A stretch of DNA of 6,616 bases. Source: Candidatus Sifarchaeum subterraneum (GTDB lineage: Archaea; Asgardarchaeota; Sifarchaeia; Sifarchaeales; Sifarchaeaceae). Shown piece by piece: positions 1 to 6,384 of this stretch. The DNA lies in the NCBI GenBank assembly GCA_016292335.1, contig JAECRX010000003.1, positions 1 through 6,616 of the forward strand, in the 5' to 3' direction. The stretch's first letter is position 1; every line of letters starts with the position of its first letter. A program made the translations under genes and the position numbers. Under the pieces are notes generated by a model, which saw only the letters and a list, made by a program, of their open reading frames with translations, was not told where the DNA came from and made no database searches.

Positions 1-384
1 CTTTTCTTCTTTCTTCGGCTCTCCCTCTAAAGTAATTAAGCCTCTAACGTACCATTGTAAAAGGGTGAGTCTATTGGTAATTCTGGACGCAAGAGGAATC
101 ATATTAATAGACTCAGGAAGCCTACAATAAGTGGCACTCAGTACTTTGACTAGTAGACTGGGATCAATAAGCAATTTTTTGATTATGTTGTGATCAATTT
201 CAAGAACGTCAAGTACCAATGCTTTATCTTCTTCCCTAAGTTTATTTCCATTTTTCAATTTGTCCTTTAATTGCTGGATCAATCCAAGGTATCGATCTCT
301 CTCCAGCTTCTTGAAACCAGTGAAATCATGTTCATTTTCGGTGGATTGATTTAAATCATTTTTTTGATCCAATGCTATCGCCAA
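1..384 (-). CDS. Hypothetical alpha-helical protein, C-terminus cut by window edge
   Basis: An open frame on the minus strand runs 128 codons without a stop and leaves the window at base 1. It has no ATG near its start. Upstream in frame there is a TAG at 409-411, then TTG codons at 388-390 and 382-384. I chose the second TTG because AAGG lies six bases before it; the first is equally possible. The protein is charged and helical (KKLERDRYLGLIQQLKDKLK, then LEIDHNIIKKLLIDPSLL). It ends in the window with a Lys/Glu-rich stretch (GEPKKEEK) that may be a linker to a further domain. I do not recognise a family. It lies on the same strand as the thioredoxin-fold gene, about 335 bases downstream of it, so it probably has its own promoter. 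The coding call rests on frame length and natural-looking amino-acid composition. Confidence 0.6.
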   Translation of the reverse strand, partial: MAIALDQKNDLNQSTENEHDFTGFKKLERDRYLGLIQQLKDKLKNGNKLREEDKALVLDVLEIDHNIIKKLLIDPSLLVKVLSATYCRLPESINMIPLASRITNRLTLLQWYVRGLITLEGEPKKEEK

Positions 385-719
385 CTGCAACCTTAAAGTT
401 AATACATCCTAAAATCAAAGCTTGCCTAAATGTTATCTCTCATCAAACTTAATTTGAAGGTCGAACATCATATATGTGCGGTATTGCTATAGAATATGAA
501 CTTAAAAGTTTGTCTGTATCCATTAGACTTGTAAATGTTTAATTCTGCTAAAACCCATTCTCTTTAATGATTACTTCAAATTTTAGTAGCCATTTCAAAA
601 GGATAGTTTTCGGCATAAGCTTTAAAAACTGTATTGGGTCTACTAACCCTTTTACACTTTGGAGAATCACGCAGAAATAGGTACTCCGTATCTTGCTCAT
701 TCTTTTCTTTGAATAAAAC
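385..719. other. Gap between two minus-strand genes, possible decayed coding
   Basis: No convincing complete gene is seen. The right part (576-719) continues the thioredoxin-fold frame after its TAG and is listed separately. Left of it, the same minus-strand frame passes TGA (576-578) and TAA (564-566), then stays open for 31 codons with coding-like content (begins REWVLAELNI, ends YSNTAHI). A 24-codon ATG frame at 449-523 (begins MDTDKLLSSY) overlaps this. Both are too short to call. The stretch could be the decayed remainder of a gene or the 3' and 5' flanks of the neighbouring genes. No promoter strong enough to list was found. Confidence 0.4.
576..719 (-). other. Post-TAG open frame continuing the thioredoxin-fold gene
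   Basis: Directly after the TAG at 720-722, in the same frame, 47 codons follow before a TGA at 576-578. The translation begins VLFKEKNEQD and ends YPFEMATKI. About 64% of its codons (30 of 47) start with a purine, and the composition is mixed and soluble, as in real coding sequence. The overlapping frame at 548-739 gives a less natural basic, hydrophobic peptide. The stretch may be a C-terminal extension reached by reading TAG as an amino acid, the rest of a gene broken by a nonsense mutation, or chance. A 47-codon open run is not rare enough to settle it. Confidence 0.35.
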
Positions 720-1532
720 CTATTCAGAAGAAGAATCATTTCGTTTAAGATAATGTTTATATATACAAGAGAAGCAAATCCCTCTTTTATTTAGTTCGAG
801 GGGAAGAAGGTAAGAGGATAATTTGAACTCAAGAATTTTTGCTTCATCACTTCTTCCTTCGTTTGAAAGGGAAATTATCTTATCCAGGTTTTCGCGAACT
901 TGATTTGCATCATTGAGAAGATCAGGATTTGAGTAAAGGATAGTCTTTATAGTTTTGATGAGTATTGCTTTATTTCCAACAGGTTCTCGTTGTTGATAGC
1001 ACATTAATTCAAGATTATCGGATTCCAATAGTCTAGCAAAGCAATCACTAGCTATTTTACATTCAGCTTCTTCAGATCCATAAGGGCATGGAAAATATCG
1101 AAACTTATCAAATATATGTATAACATCGAAGGTTTTTGAAATATCGGATGGTTCATCTTTTTTTCCCGGTTCTTCTTCAACCAGAAATTCTTCTTTTTCC
1201 ATTAATTTGCTTAATATTTCAGGACTAGAAAGTAGCGTTTGAGTTATCGCACTCATTAATTCTTCTTTTTCGACCACACCCATCATGTAAAATTCGCCAA
1301 TTATCGTTGTCGGAAGTGTTAATACTTTGTGTTTTTCTGCTAAATCCGGTTTTTTAATAATATCAATCAGATTAATAACTGATTGATGCAAGCCTAGTTC
1401 ATTTACAGCATTTTCGAGATTTTTTTGCGCCTGTGGACAAAATGGACACTTAGTGGAAGTAAATAAAAGGATTTGTAGGTCTGTAGAATCATTTATGTTT
1501 TTATATTCATTGTTTTCTAAGATCATTACCAT
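720..1532 (-). CDS. Thioredoxin-fold protein with CPFC active site and Cys-rich C-terminus
   Basis: The N-terminal half is a thioredoxin/glutaredoxin-like domain. With the start at 1532, a beta strand LQILLFTST leads into the redox motif CPFC at residues 29-32. The cis-proline loop TLPTTI follows, with its proline at about residue 74. After an acidic Glu/Lys linker comes a C-terminal domain of about 110 residues that I do not recognise. It has scattered cysteines (CPYGSEEAEC, DCF) and a second CxxC, CFSC, about 15 residues before the TAG stop, which could bind metal or form disulfides. The family usually reduces disulfides or passes electrons; the partner is unknown. The frame is open up to an ATG at 1628, but a TATA box at 1633-1640 would start transcription near 1611, downstream of that ATG. 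I therefore prefer the ATG at 1532, preceded by TGGGGACAAA. It is the only gene here whose first stop is TAG, and a 47-codon open frame follows. Confidence 0.8.
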   Translation of the reverse strand: MVMILENNEYKNINDSTDLQILLFTSTKCPFCPQAQKNLENAVNELGLHQSVINLIDIIKKPDLAEKHKVLTLPTTIIGEFYMMGVVEKEELMSAITQTLLSSPEILSKLMEKEEFLVEEEPGKKDEPSDISKTFDVIHIFDKFRYFPCPYGSEEAECKIASDCFARLLESDNLELMCYQQREPVGNKAILIKTIKTILYSNPDLLNDANQVRENLDKIISLSNEGRSDEAKILEFKLSSYLLPLELNKRGICFSCIYKHYLKRNDSSSE

Positions 1533-1632
1533 TTTGTCCCCAAAAATTTTATGGCGCCTCGTAATTTGACCAAAAGTATCGCGAGCCAGTAGGTCACAAA
1601 GTATAGTCTTTACTCTTATATTCCTCACATAA

Positions 1633-1648
1633 TATATAAAACCTTTTT
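1633..1648 (-). promoter_or_regulatory. BRE/TATA promoter of the thioredoxin-fold gene
   Basis: Read on the minus strand, AAAAAGGT (1648-1641) followed by TTTATATA (1640-1633) matches the archaeal BRE plus TATA layout. Transcription would begin about 25 bases on, near 1611. This gives a leader of about 80 bases to the ATG at 1532 and argues against the ATG at 1628. Between this promoter and the upstream CooT-like gene there is a T5 run on the minus strand (1693-1689), which could serve as a weak terminator for that gene. Confidence 0.55.
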
Positions 1649-1710
1649 ACTATGTGCGAAATGTGAATTTACTGATAAAGTTTTTCCCAAAAATTCCATT
1701 TTAAGCAATA

Positions 1711-2049
1711 TCATTCACTGAATGTGGTAATCAATTGATCACCTTTTTGTTTCAACTTATCCCAACTTTCCAGCAAAGTTGATTCAACTTTCCCCTTCCT
1801 TATACACTCACTGAACTCCCTTAAGAACCTAAAGAACAGATCGATTGGGAAGCGACTCTTGATCAATTTAAGTTCTTCTTGTGCAATATTTAATTCAGTA
1901 ACTATTGTATCTTTCATTCGTAATTTTTCACCAAGAATTCCTCTTAAAATTAATCCATCATCAAATCTTGATGCAACGATGATGTTTTCTGCGACTTTTT
2001 TTTCTTCTTTTTCTCCATCTTCTAGAACCAATACAGATAATTCACACAA
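1711..2049 (-). CDS. CooT-like nickel-binding protein with C-terminal helical extension
   Basis: Residues 1-66 fit the CooT family. The protein opens MCEL, and small beta strands follow (SVLVLEDGE, ENIIVASRFDDGLILRGILG, TELNIAQEELKLI). In Rhodospirillum rubrum CooT, a protein of about 66 residues involved in nickel supply to carbon-monoxide dehydrogenase, Cys2 binds the nickel; Cys2 is present here. Residues 67-112 are an added helical tail with one cysteine (C82) that plain CooT lacks. The start is TTG, supported by GGTGGTC seven bases upstream and by the need to place cysteine at position 2. The stop is TGA. It is divergent from the marker-8 gene and lies upstream of the thioredoxin-fold gene on the same strand. 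Family assignment is by pattern only; short SH3-like proteins are easy to confuse. Confidence 0.72.
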   Translation of the reverse strand: MCELSVLVLEDGEKEEKKVAENIIVASRFDDGLILRGILGEKLRMKDTIVTELNIAQEELKLIKSRFPIDLFFRFLREFSECIRKGKVESTLLESWDKLKQKGDQLITTFSE

Positions 2050-2120
2050 TGTTTTCGACCACCAAGTAATTTTTTATTTTTATTCTTTTGATTAATGCTA
2101 CTCACAAAAAGAAATAGCCG
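2050..2120. promoter_or_regulatory. Divergent promoter region, CooT-like gene and marker 8
   Basis: A spacer of 71 bases separates the two divergent starts. An A/T tract at about 2066-2085 (TTTTTTATTTTTATTC on plus) could supply TATA elements for both directions, but neither matches the consensus well enough to place a start site. The ATG at 2121 has no clear Shine-Dalgarno sequence. No operator-like palindrome was seen. Confidence 0.35.
2057..2063 (-). promoter_or_regulatory. Ribosome binding site deciding a TTG start
   Basis: GGTGGTC on the minus strand lies seven bases before the TTG at 2049-2047. It resembles the GGTGATC part of the archaeal Shine-Dalgarno consensus. No ATG in the frame would keep the Cys2 expected of a CooT protein, so this site fixes the start. 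Confidence 0.6.
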
Positions 2121-3023
2121 ATGGAAATAAAAAATATTCTCCATGGTGACATCATTTTGAAGAAAGACGAACACATAATAGAAGTTTGCAAAACAAAAGT
2201 CATCATTTCTGATGGGAAAGTTGTACATGTGGATGAACCAGAAATAAAATTTTGTCCATTGAGAGCAGCATTTTATGGTGAAGAAGAGGAAAACAGAACC
2301 CGCATTCAAGCGAGCGTTGAAAAAAAGATTCGTAAATACGGATACTTTACGGAGAACAGGAGCTTGGAATATAATGATGAAGATGTTCCATTTGGTGCAT
2401 CAGAGATGCTTATGGACGCTATGGAACTACAGATGGTTGATGCCGTTGTTTGTGTTTGCGATGGTGCTGGAACTGTCATTGTAACCCAACCTGAGATAGT
2501 TCAGGGAATTGGTGCTAGAATGACTGGCTTAATTAAAACTAGCCCAATCACTCGAACGATTGAAAAATTAGAAGAAGCAAAATCTATCGTAGTTTTTCCT
2601 GATACAGCTAAAATAGATCAAGCAGAAGGAGTTAGAAAGGCATTTGAGCTCGATTTCAAAAGAGTCGCTGTTACATTCAGTGGCGAAGATGCAGAAAAAA
2701 TAGAAAAAAGTCGCGAGTATGAAAAAAGATTTGGAGGGGAACTAACTGTTCTTGCGATTCATACGACGGGAATAACAAAGGAACAAGCGATGATTTTAAC
2801 TGAACAGTGCGATTTGGTCTGGGGTTGCGCCTCAAAATATGTTCGTTCAATTGTTGGCCCTAAATCGTTAATTCAAGTTGGTTTAGGAATCCCAGTATTT
2901 GTTTTGACCAAGCTTGGAAAAAAGCTTGTTCTAAACAGAATATTAGAAACTAACAATCTTTTGATTACTCGATCAAAAATGCCAAAACTTATTGATAAAA
3001 AACAGCCATTTCCTCTCTTTTGA
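2121..3023 (+). CDS. Methanogenesis marker protein 8 (DUF2099 family)
   Basis: The 300-residue product carries the blocks I associate with methanogenesis marker 8: DEHIIEVCKTKVIISDGKVV (16-35), FCPLRAAF (44-51), PFGASEMLMDAM (90-101), CVCDGAGTVIVTQPEIVQGI (111-130), TSPI (140-143), DTAKIDQAEGV (161-171), HTTG (214-217) and CDLVWGCASKYV (230-241). Six cysteines are present, including CVC at 111-113 and C230/C236, so metal or cluster binding is conceivable. The molecular function is unknown. The family tracks with methyl-CoM reductase in methanogens but also occurs in archaea without it, so it does not prove methanogenesis. No signal peptide or membrane segment is visible, so it is likely cytosolic. 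It is the only confident plus-strand gene, head to head with the CooT-like gene and converging on nnrE-nnrD with a 47-base spacer. The length is normal and the stop is TGA. Confidence 0.88.
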   Translation: MEIKNILHGDIILKKDEHIIEVCKTKVIISDGKVVHVDEPEIKFCPLRAAFYGEEEENRTRIQASVEKKIRKYGYFTENRSLEYNDEDVPFGASEMLMDAMELQMVDAVVCVCDGAGTVIVTQPEIVQGIGARMTGLIKTSPITRTIEKLEEAKSIVVFPDTAKIDQAEGVRKAFELDFKRVAVTFSGEDAEKIEKSREYEKRFGGELTVLAIHTTGITKEQAMILTEQCDLVWGCASKYVRSIVGPKSLIQVGLGIPVFVLTKLGKKLVLNRILETNNLLITRSKMPKLIDKKQPFPLF

Positions 3024-3070
3024 CATCCTTCTTGCTCTAACGAGCTATAATCCATCATAATTTTCCTTGT

Positions 3071-4684
3071 TTATATTTTCATTCTTTTTAGCCACTTTAA
3101 ACTCTTTTTATATTGAACACGCCAATATTCGAATGGTTTTATGATATCGGGTATTTTTTCGATTATATCTGACGCCAAAAGTTGATATCCCTTTTCAACA
3201 CAAACAAGATCTCCGGCAGCTCCGCTTACAAATGTACCTGCGACCGCAGCCCTAAATGGATCTTTTCCCCATGATAAAAATGTGCCAATTATCCCCGTTA
3301 AAACATCGCCTGTTCCTCCAACCGTCATTCCAGGGTTGCCAGTCGTGTTTATCTTTGTTCTATCTCCATCAGAGATGATATCAGTATTTGCCTTCAATAC
3401 CATCGTAACTCCTAGCTCCTTAGCAGTTTCTTTCACTTTATTCATTCTTTCCCTGATTTCTTGAGGAGGAGGCAATGTTTTACCAGTTAGAATTTGATAT
3501 TCCCCTACATGAGGTGTAAGAACTGCTGGAACCCCGTGTAGAATCACTGGGTTCTTAGACATTGCCTTTAGCCCATCAGCATCTACAACTGTTGGTATTT
3601 TCATCTCTTTTACTCGTTCTAATATCTTAAGAACCGCATTTATTGTTTCTTCCTCTAACCCTAATCCTGGGCCAATAATTAGACAAGTTGATCGTTTTAG
3701 TATTTCTTCTATTATCGGAATTCCTTCCTCTGATATTACTTCTCCCGGCAATTCGCGTACGATTATATCGGAACTAAAACTTCGAATGCTATTTGCCACT
3801 TTAATTGGGGTGGCAATTAAAACTAAATCAGCTCCAGTTCGGAGTGCACTTATCCCAGCAAGTGCAGGAGCGCCTGTATAATCTCTTCCACCTCCAACTA
3901 TAAGAATTCTTCCATATATTCCTTTGTACGAATCTGGAGGTCTTGGTTGAATAAGGTATGCGAGATCACCTACTCCGGCAATATATTCCGCTTCGTAGGG
4001 GATTCCTATTTTTTTTACTATCAATTTTCCAGTATACTCTTCATTTTTTTCTAGGAGTAGCCCAGGTTTAGCTTTATGGAAAGTAACAGTAATATTCGCC
4101 TTTACAGTAGGTTTTTGTACCTCCCCAGTTCTAGGATTAAGACCAGTTGGTAAATCAATGGCAACAACAAAGGCTTTCGATGAATTCATGAGGTTTATTG
4201 CCGATACGATTGGTTCTCGTAATTCTCCCTGGATTCCTGTGCCCAGGATTCCATCAATTATTATATCCGCATTGATAACCTCTTTTTCAAGTTTCTTAAA
4301 GCGGCTTGCATCCATCAAGGAAATTAATTTAGCAGAAAGGTTCATTTTTGAAAGGATTTGCCAATTTACTTTTGCTATTTCTGTTCTAATTAGTTCTGGA
4401 CTGCCAAGGAGAATAACAATACCTTCACATCCATAGGCTGATAAGTGTCTTACTGCTACAAATCCATCTCCACCATTGTTTCCCAATCCTGCGAAGAGGA
4501 CGACTTTTTTTCCTGTCATTGGCCCATCTTCTGCATAATTTTCGATTATTGCCTCAACGATAGATCTTCCCGCATTTTCCATAAGTAAAAGAAACGGAAC
4601 ACCGAGATAGTTTGTATTCATATCCACGATCCTCATGTCTTCTGGGGTGATGAAGTCAGTATGTATTTTTTCCACCTTAACCAT
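3071..4684 (-). CDS. nnrDE: Bifunctional NAD(P)H-hydrate repair enzyme NnrE-NnrD
   Basis: This 537-residue fusion repairs damaged NADH and NADPH hydrates. The N-terminal epimerase (YjeF_N/NnrE, about 8-235) interconverts R- and S-NAD(P)HX. It shows ITPEDMRIVD, LLMENAGRS, the nucleotide loop NNGGDG (69-74), DGILGTG (144-150) and AIDLPTG (175-181). The C-terminal dehydratase (NnrD, ribokinase fold, about 250-515) removes water from S-NAD(P)HX using ADP in most prokaryotes. It shows GRILIVGGGRDYTGAP, GPGLG (338-342), VVDADGL (366-372), TPHVGE (390-395), KAN (431-433) and GNPGMTVGGTGDVLTG (449-464), with the expected catalytic aspartate at 460. All key motifs are intact. A basic tail of about 20 residues ends the protein. 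The ATG at 4684 is right because the YjeF_N pattern starts at residue 12; GGAG directly abuts the ATG, too close for a normal ribosome site. Cytosolic housekeeping enzyme; the stop is TAA. Confidence 0.95.
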   Translation of the reverse strand: MVKVEKIHTDFITPEDMRIVDMNTNYLGVPFLLLMENAGRSIVEAIIENYAEDGPMTGKKVVLFAGLGNNGGDGFVAVRHLSAYGCEGIVILLGSPELIRTEIAKVNWQILSKMNLSAKLISLMDASRFKKLEKEVINADIIIDGILGTGIQGELREPIVSAINLMNSSKAFVVAIDLPTGLNPRTGEVQKPTVKANITVTFHKAKPGLLLEKNEEYTGKLIVKKIGIPYEAEYIAGVGDLAYLIQPRPPDSYKGIYGRILIVGGGRDYTGAPALAGISALRTGADLVLIATPIKVANSIRSFSSDIIVRELPGEVISEEGIPIIEEILKRSTCLIIGPGLGLEEETINAVLKILERVKEMKIPTVVDADGLKAMSKNPVILHGVPAVLTPHVGEYQILTGKTLPPPQEIRERMNKVKETAKELGVTMVLKANTDIISDGDRTKINTTGNPGMTVGGTGDVLTGIIGTFLSWGKDPFRAAVAGTFVSGAAGDLVCVEKGYQLLASDIIEKIPDIIKPFEYWRVQYKKSLKWLKRMKI

Positions 4685-4723
4685 CTCCGTTATTTATTTA
4701 CAACACTAAATTGTATAGGAAAA

Positions 4724-4780
4724 TTAGTTGATTTTCTTCATATATTTTGCATAAAGAAGAAATGTTTCAGAAGAGGCCAT
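4724..4780 (-). CDS. Possible 18-codon ORF with strong ribosome site
   Basis: Minus-strand AAGGAGG sits four bases before the ATG at 4780. The frame reads MASSETFLLYAKYMKKIN and stops at TAA (4724-4726). It lies 19 bases after the stop of the broken small gene and 39 bases before nnrE-nnrD. The ribosome site is the best in the window, which is odd for so short a frame. If one base is skipped in the AAAA run after MKK, the frame continues as STNFPIQFSVVNK to a TAA at 4690-4692, just before the nnrE-nnrD start. It may therefore be a leader peptide, a true microprotein, or a small gene carrying a one-base insertion. No family is recognised. Confidence 0.35.
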   Translation of the reverse strand: MASSETFLLYAKYMKKIN

Positions 4781-4799
4781 AAACCCTCCTTATTCAATC

Positions 4800-5104
4800 T
4801 TAAATTTCTTTTTTGTTCTTAGACCTTTGTAAATCAAGTTGCACTCTACAATGGACGTACTCACTCCCTTGAGTATGGTGAAGTATCAAAAATCCAGCAA
4901 TGTTCTGTTTGTCGCCAATAAATAGGACATCATTAAGAAACTTCAGAAATTTTATTCAAAATACTATAGCATGACCTCAAAAGTGATGCGAACTTCAGTT
5001 TTCTTCTCTTTTTCAGATTCTTTGGTAACATAGTGTAACTTTTTTACATTAACGGTTGTTAAAATTTTACTTTCCCAAGAAGATATTTTGAAGAAAATTG
5101 CCAT
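4800..5104 (-). pseudogene. Broken small gene, TAG plus frameshift, family unknown
   Basis: An ATG at 5104, seven bases after the transporter stop, opens a 46-codon frame (begins MAIFFKISSW, ends RITFEVML) that ends in TAG at 4964-4966. Three more codons (YFE) lead to TAA. At that point a -1 shift enters a frame that stays open for about 50 codons with coding-like content (begins IKFLKFLNDVLFIGD, contains AGFLILHHTQGSEYVHC, ends RSKNKKEI) to a TAA at 4800-4802. The second part has no start of its own. Together they give one protein of about 100 residues, mixed alpha/beta, not recognised. Any joining of the two parts needs either one stop plus one shift or two shifts, so decay or sequence error is the simplest reading. 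The seven-base gap suggests it was co-transcribed with the transporter. Confidence 0.45.
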
Positions 5105-5111
5105 ATTCAAG

Positions 5112-6329
5112 TTAGACTACTGGAATAAACTTAGTATTGTTTGGTATACTTTTTTGACTGTCCAAGATTTGTTTTACTGAAACAGCTAAGAGTGAAAAGA
5201 AGATTACCCCGCCCATGCAGATTATTGCTGAAAAAAGGAATAAAACAGCAAAATTATACTTTTCTACTATCCAAGCACCAAGACTTGGTGCCAACGTATG
5301 TGCAATACGATGCACAGTTCCGACAAAGCCGTAAATACGACCTCGTCCTGTTTCAAGGATTATGTCAAACAGATATGAAACAACAAAGATTTTCCCTATG
5401 TATGACGTGCAATAAATAATTGCGATAACAAGAACTGCAACAATAAGTGTATCAACGATAAGAAGAGAATAAATGCTTATGCAAAAAATAAACATAACCA
5501 GAACATAAGGATTCTTTCTCCCGACTTTACTAGAGATTTTTCCGGCCACATAATTCGGAATCATCATAGAAAGTTGAATAGCCATCCAGAAGAATGACAG
5601 AGAAAAAATATCTACGCTGAATTTTAGATAAACGAACAAAGAAAGAAGTTGAAATATCATCCCAAAACCAATTGCAATAAAAAGATTACAGATAAAATAA
5701 GCAAAAAAGCTTCTTTTACATTTCACATACTTTAATCCTATTTTCTCTTTTCCAACATTTTTAATTTTTTCTTTCATTTGGTATTTTCCATTTATTTTTT
5801 CTGTTATAAAGAAAGAAAGTATAAGCGAGATAAATAGAAATAATATGCAGATTAAAAAGATAACAAAAATTGTCACAAAAGTACTTATGAAACCACCGAA
5901 CAGGATTCCAGTTGAACCTAGAGCATGCATATTCTCGAAAGTGGCATATTTTTTCACTCTATCTTTTGAATTACTATTATCCGCAATTATAATGTCCGAA
6001 GAGAGGAAATATGCAGAATCTCCTATTCCCTCAAATAAGCCCAACACTAATACTGTAAAAGGATTTACGATGATACACATAAGAAATGTAGATACAATAT
6101 ATAGTGACAAAGAAAGCACCAAGACCTTTTTTCGGCCAATAAGATCGCACATAGAACCAAGAACTGGCCTAGTAATTATTTGAGCAAAACCTGAAACTGT
6201 GTAAAATAAACCTACTATAACAATTCCGTAAAGACTGTAGAAAAAAATCAATCTGATCAAAAAAATCGTTGAAAAGCCAAATGAATATGAAAAATTGATA
6301 AGAAGAAGTAAATTGTCGTTTTCGGACAA
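5112..6329 (-). CDS. Major facilitator superfamily transporter
   Basis: The 405-residue membrane protein has about 12 hydrophobic segments in two halves, divided by a basic loop at about 176-207 (ITEKINGKYQMKEKIK...KCKR). MFS motif A is present in the loop between helices 2 and 3 (GSMCDLIGRKK, 58-68), and a matching copy lies between helices 8 and 9 (GKISSKVGRK, 263-272), as expected from the internal duplication. The length is normal for a 12-helix carrier. It presumably moves a small molecule across the cell membrane by a proton or ion gradient. The substrate cannot be told; drug-efflux-like subfamilies have this layout. The start is TTG at 6329-6327, supported by GGTG five bases upstream. 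The stop is TAA, seven bases before the broken small gene. Its promoter carries a perfect palindrome, suggesting repression by a dedicated regulator. Confidence 0.85.
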   Translation of the reverse strand: MSENDNLLLLINFSYSFGFSTIFLIRLIFFYSLYGIVIVGLFYTVSGFAQIITRPVLGSMCDLIGRKKVLVLSLSLYIVSTFLMCIIVNPFTVLVLGLFEGIGDSAYFLSSDIIIADNSNSKDRVKKYATFENMHALGSTGILFGGFISTFVTIFVIFLICILFLFISLILSFFITEKINGKYQMKEKIKNVGKEKIGLKYVKCKRSFFAYFICNLFIAIGFGMIFQLLSLFVYLKFSVDIFSLSFFWMAIQLSMMIPNYVAGKISSKVGRKNPYVLVMFIFCISIYSLLIVDTLIVAVLVIAIIYCTSYIGKIFVVSYLFDIILETGRGRIYGFVGTVHRIAHTLAPSLGAWIVEKYNFAVLFLFSAIICMGGVIFFSLLAVSVKQILDSQKSIPNNTKFIPVV

Positions 6330-6334
6330 ATTTT

Positions 6335-6338
6335 CACC
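6335..6338 (-). promoter_or_regulatory. Ribosome binding site deciding a TTG start
   Basis: GGTG on the minus strand lies five bases before the TTG at 6329. It is the same site type as that used by the CooT-like gene, so the TTG start here is not arbitrary. Confidence 0.5.
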
Positions 6339-6359
6339 AAACTTTCAAAATTTTCACAT

Positions 6360-6384
6360 ACCTTTTTCAAAAAGGTTTAAAAAC
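6360..6384 (-). promoter_or_regulatory. Transporter promoter with palindromic operator candidate
   Basis: On the minus strand a TATA-like TTTTTAAA lies at 6383-6376, which would start transcription near 6353 and leave a leader of about 24 bases before the TTG. Abutting it, 6360-6376 is a perfect 17-base palindrome: ACCTTTTT, a central C, AAAAAGGT. A site between TATA and start is a usual place for an archaeal repressor to block initiation. The same bases also read as BRE plus TATA on the plus strand (AAAAAGGTTTAAAAAC), so the palindrome may partly reflect two opposed promoters. Confidence 0.45.

Noticed and set aside
449..523. 24-codon ATG frame (begins MDTDKLLSSY) on the minus strand
   Set aside because: It is short, has no ribosome site, and overlaps another open frame of similar quality.
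548..739. 63-codon minus-strand ORF overlapping the end of the thioredoxin-fold gene
   Set aside because: The peptide is basic and hydrophobic with no ribosome site. The frame in phase with the thioredoxin-fold gene over the same bases looks more like coding sequence.
1533..1628. N-terminal 32 residues of the longest thioredoxin-fold frame
   Set aside because: The predicted transcription start near 1611 lies inside this stretch, and the thioredoxin fold needs only the part after the ATG at 1532. It remains possible if another promoter exists upstream.
2022..2309. Minus-strand ORF spanning the divergent spacer
   Set aside because: It is antisense to the marker-8 start and overlaps the CooT-like gene. 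The composition (Phe/Asn/Lys-rich) is that of an A/T-rich shadow.
2275..2484. Plus-strand ORF inside the marker-8 gene
   Set aside because: It lies in another frame of a well-supported gene, with no motifs.
3034..3045. GCTC-TAAC-GAGC inverted repeat between marker 8 and nnrE-nnrD as a terminator
   Set aside because: The stem is only four base pairs and no T run follows on either strand.
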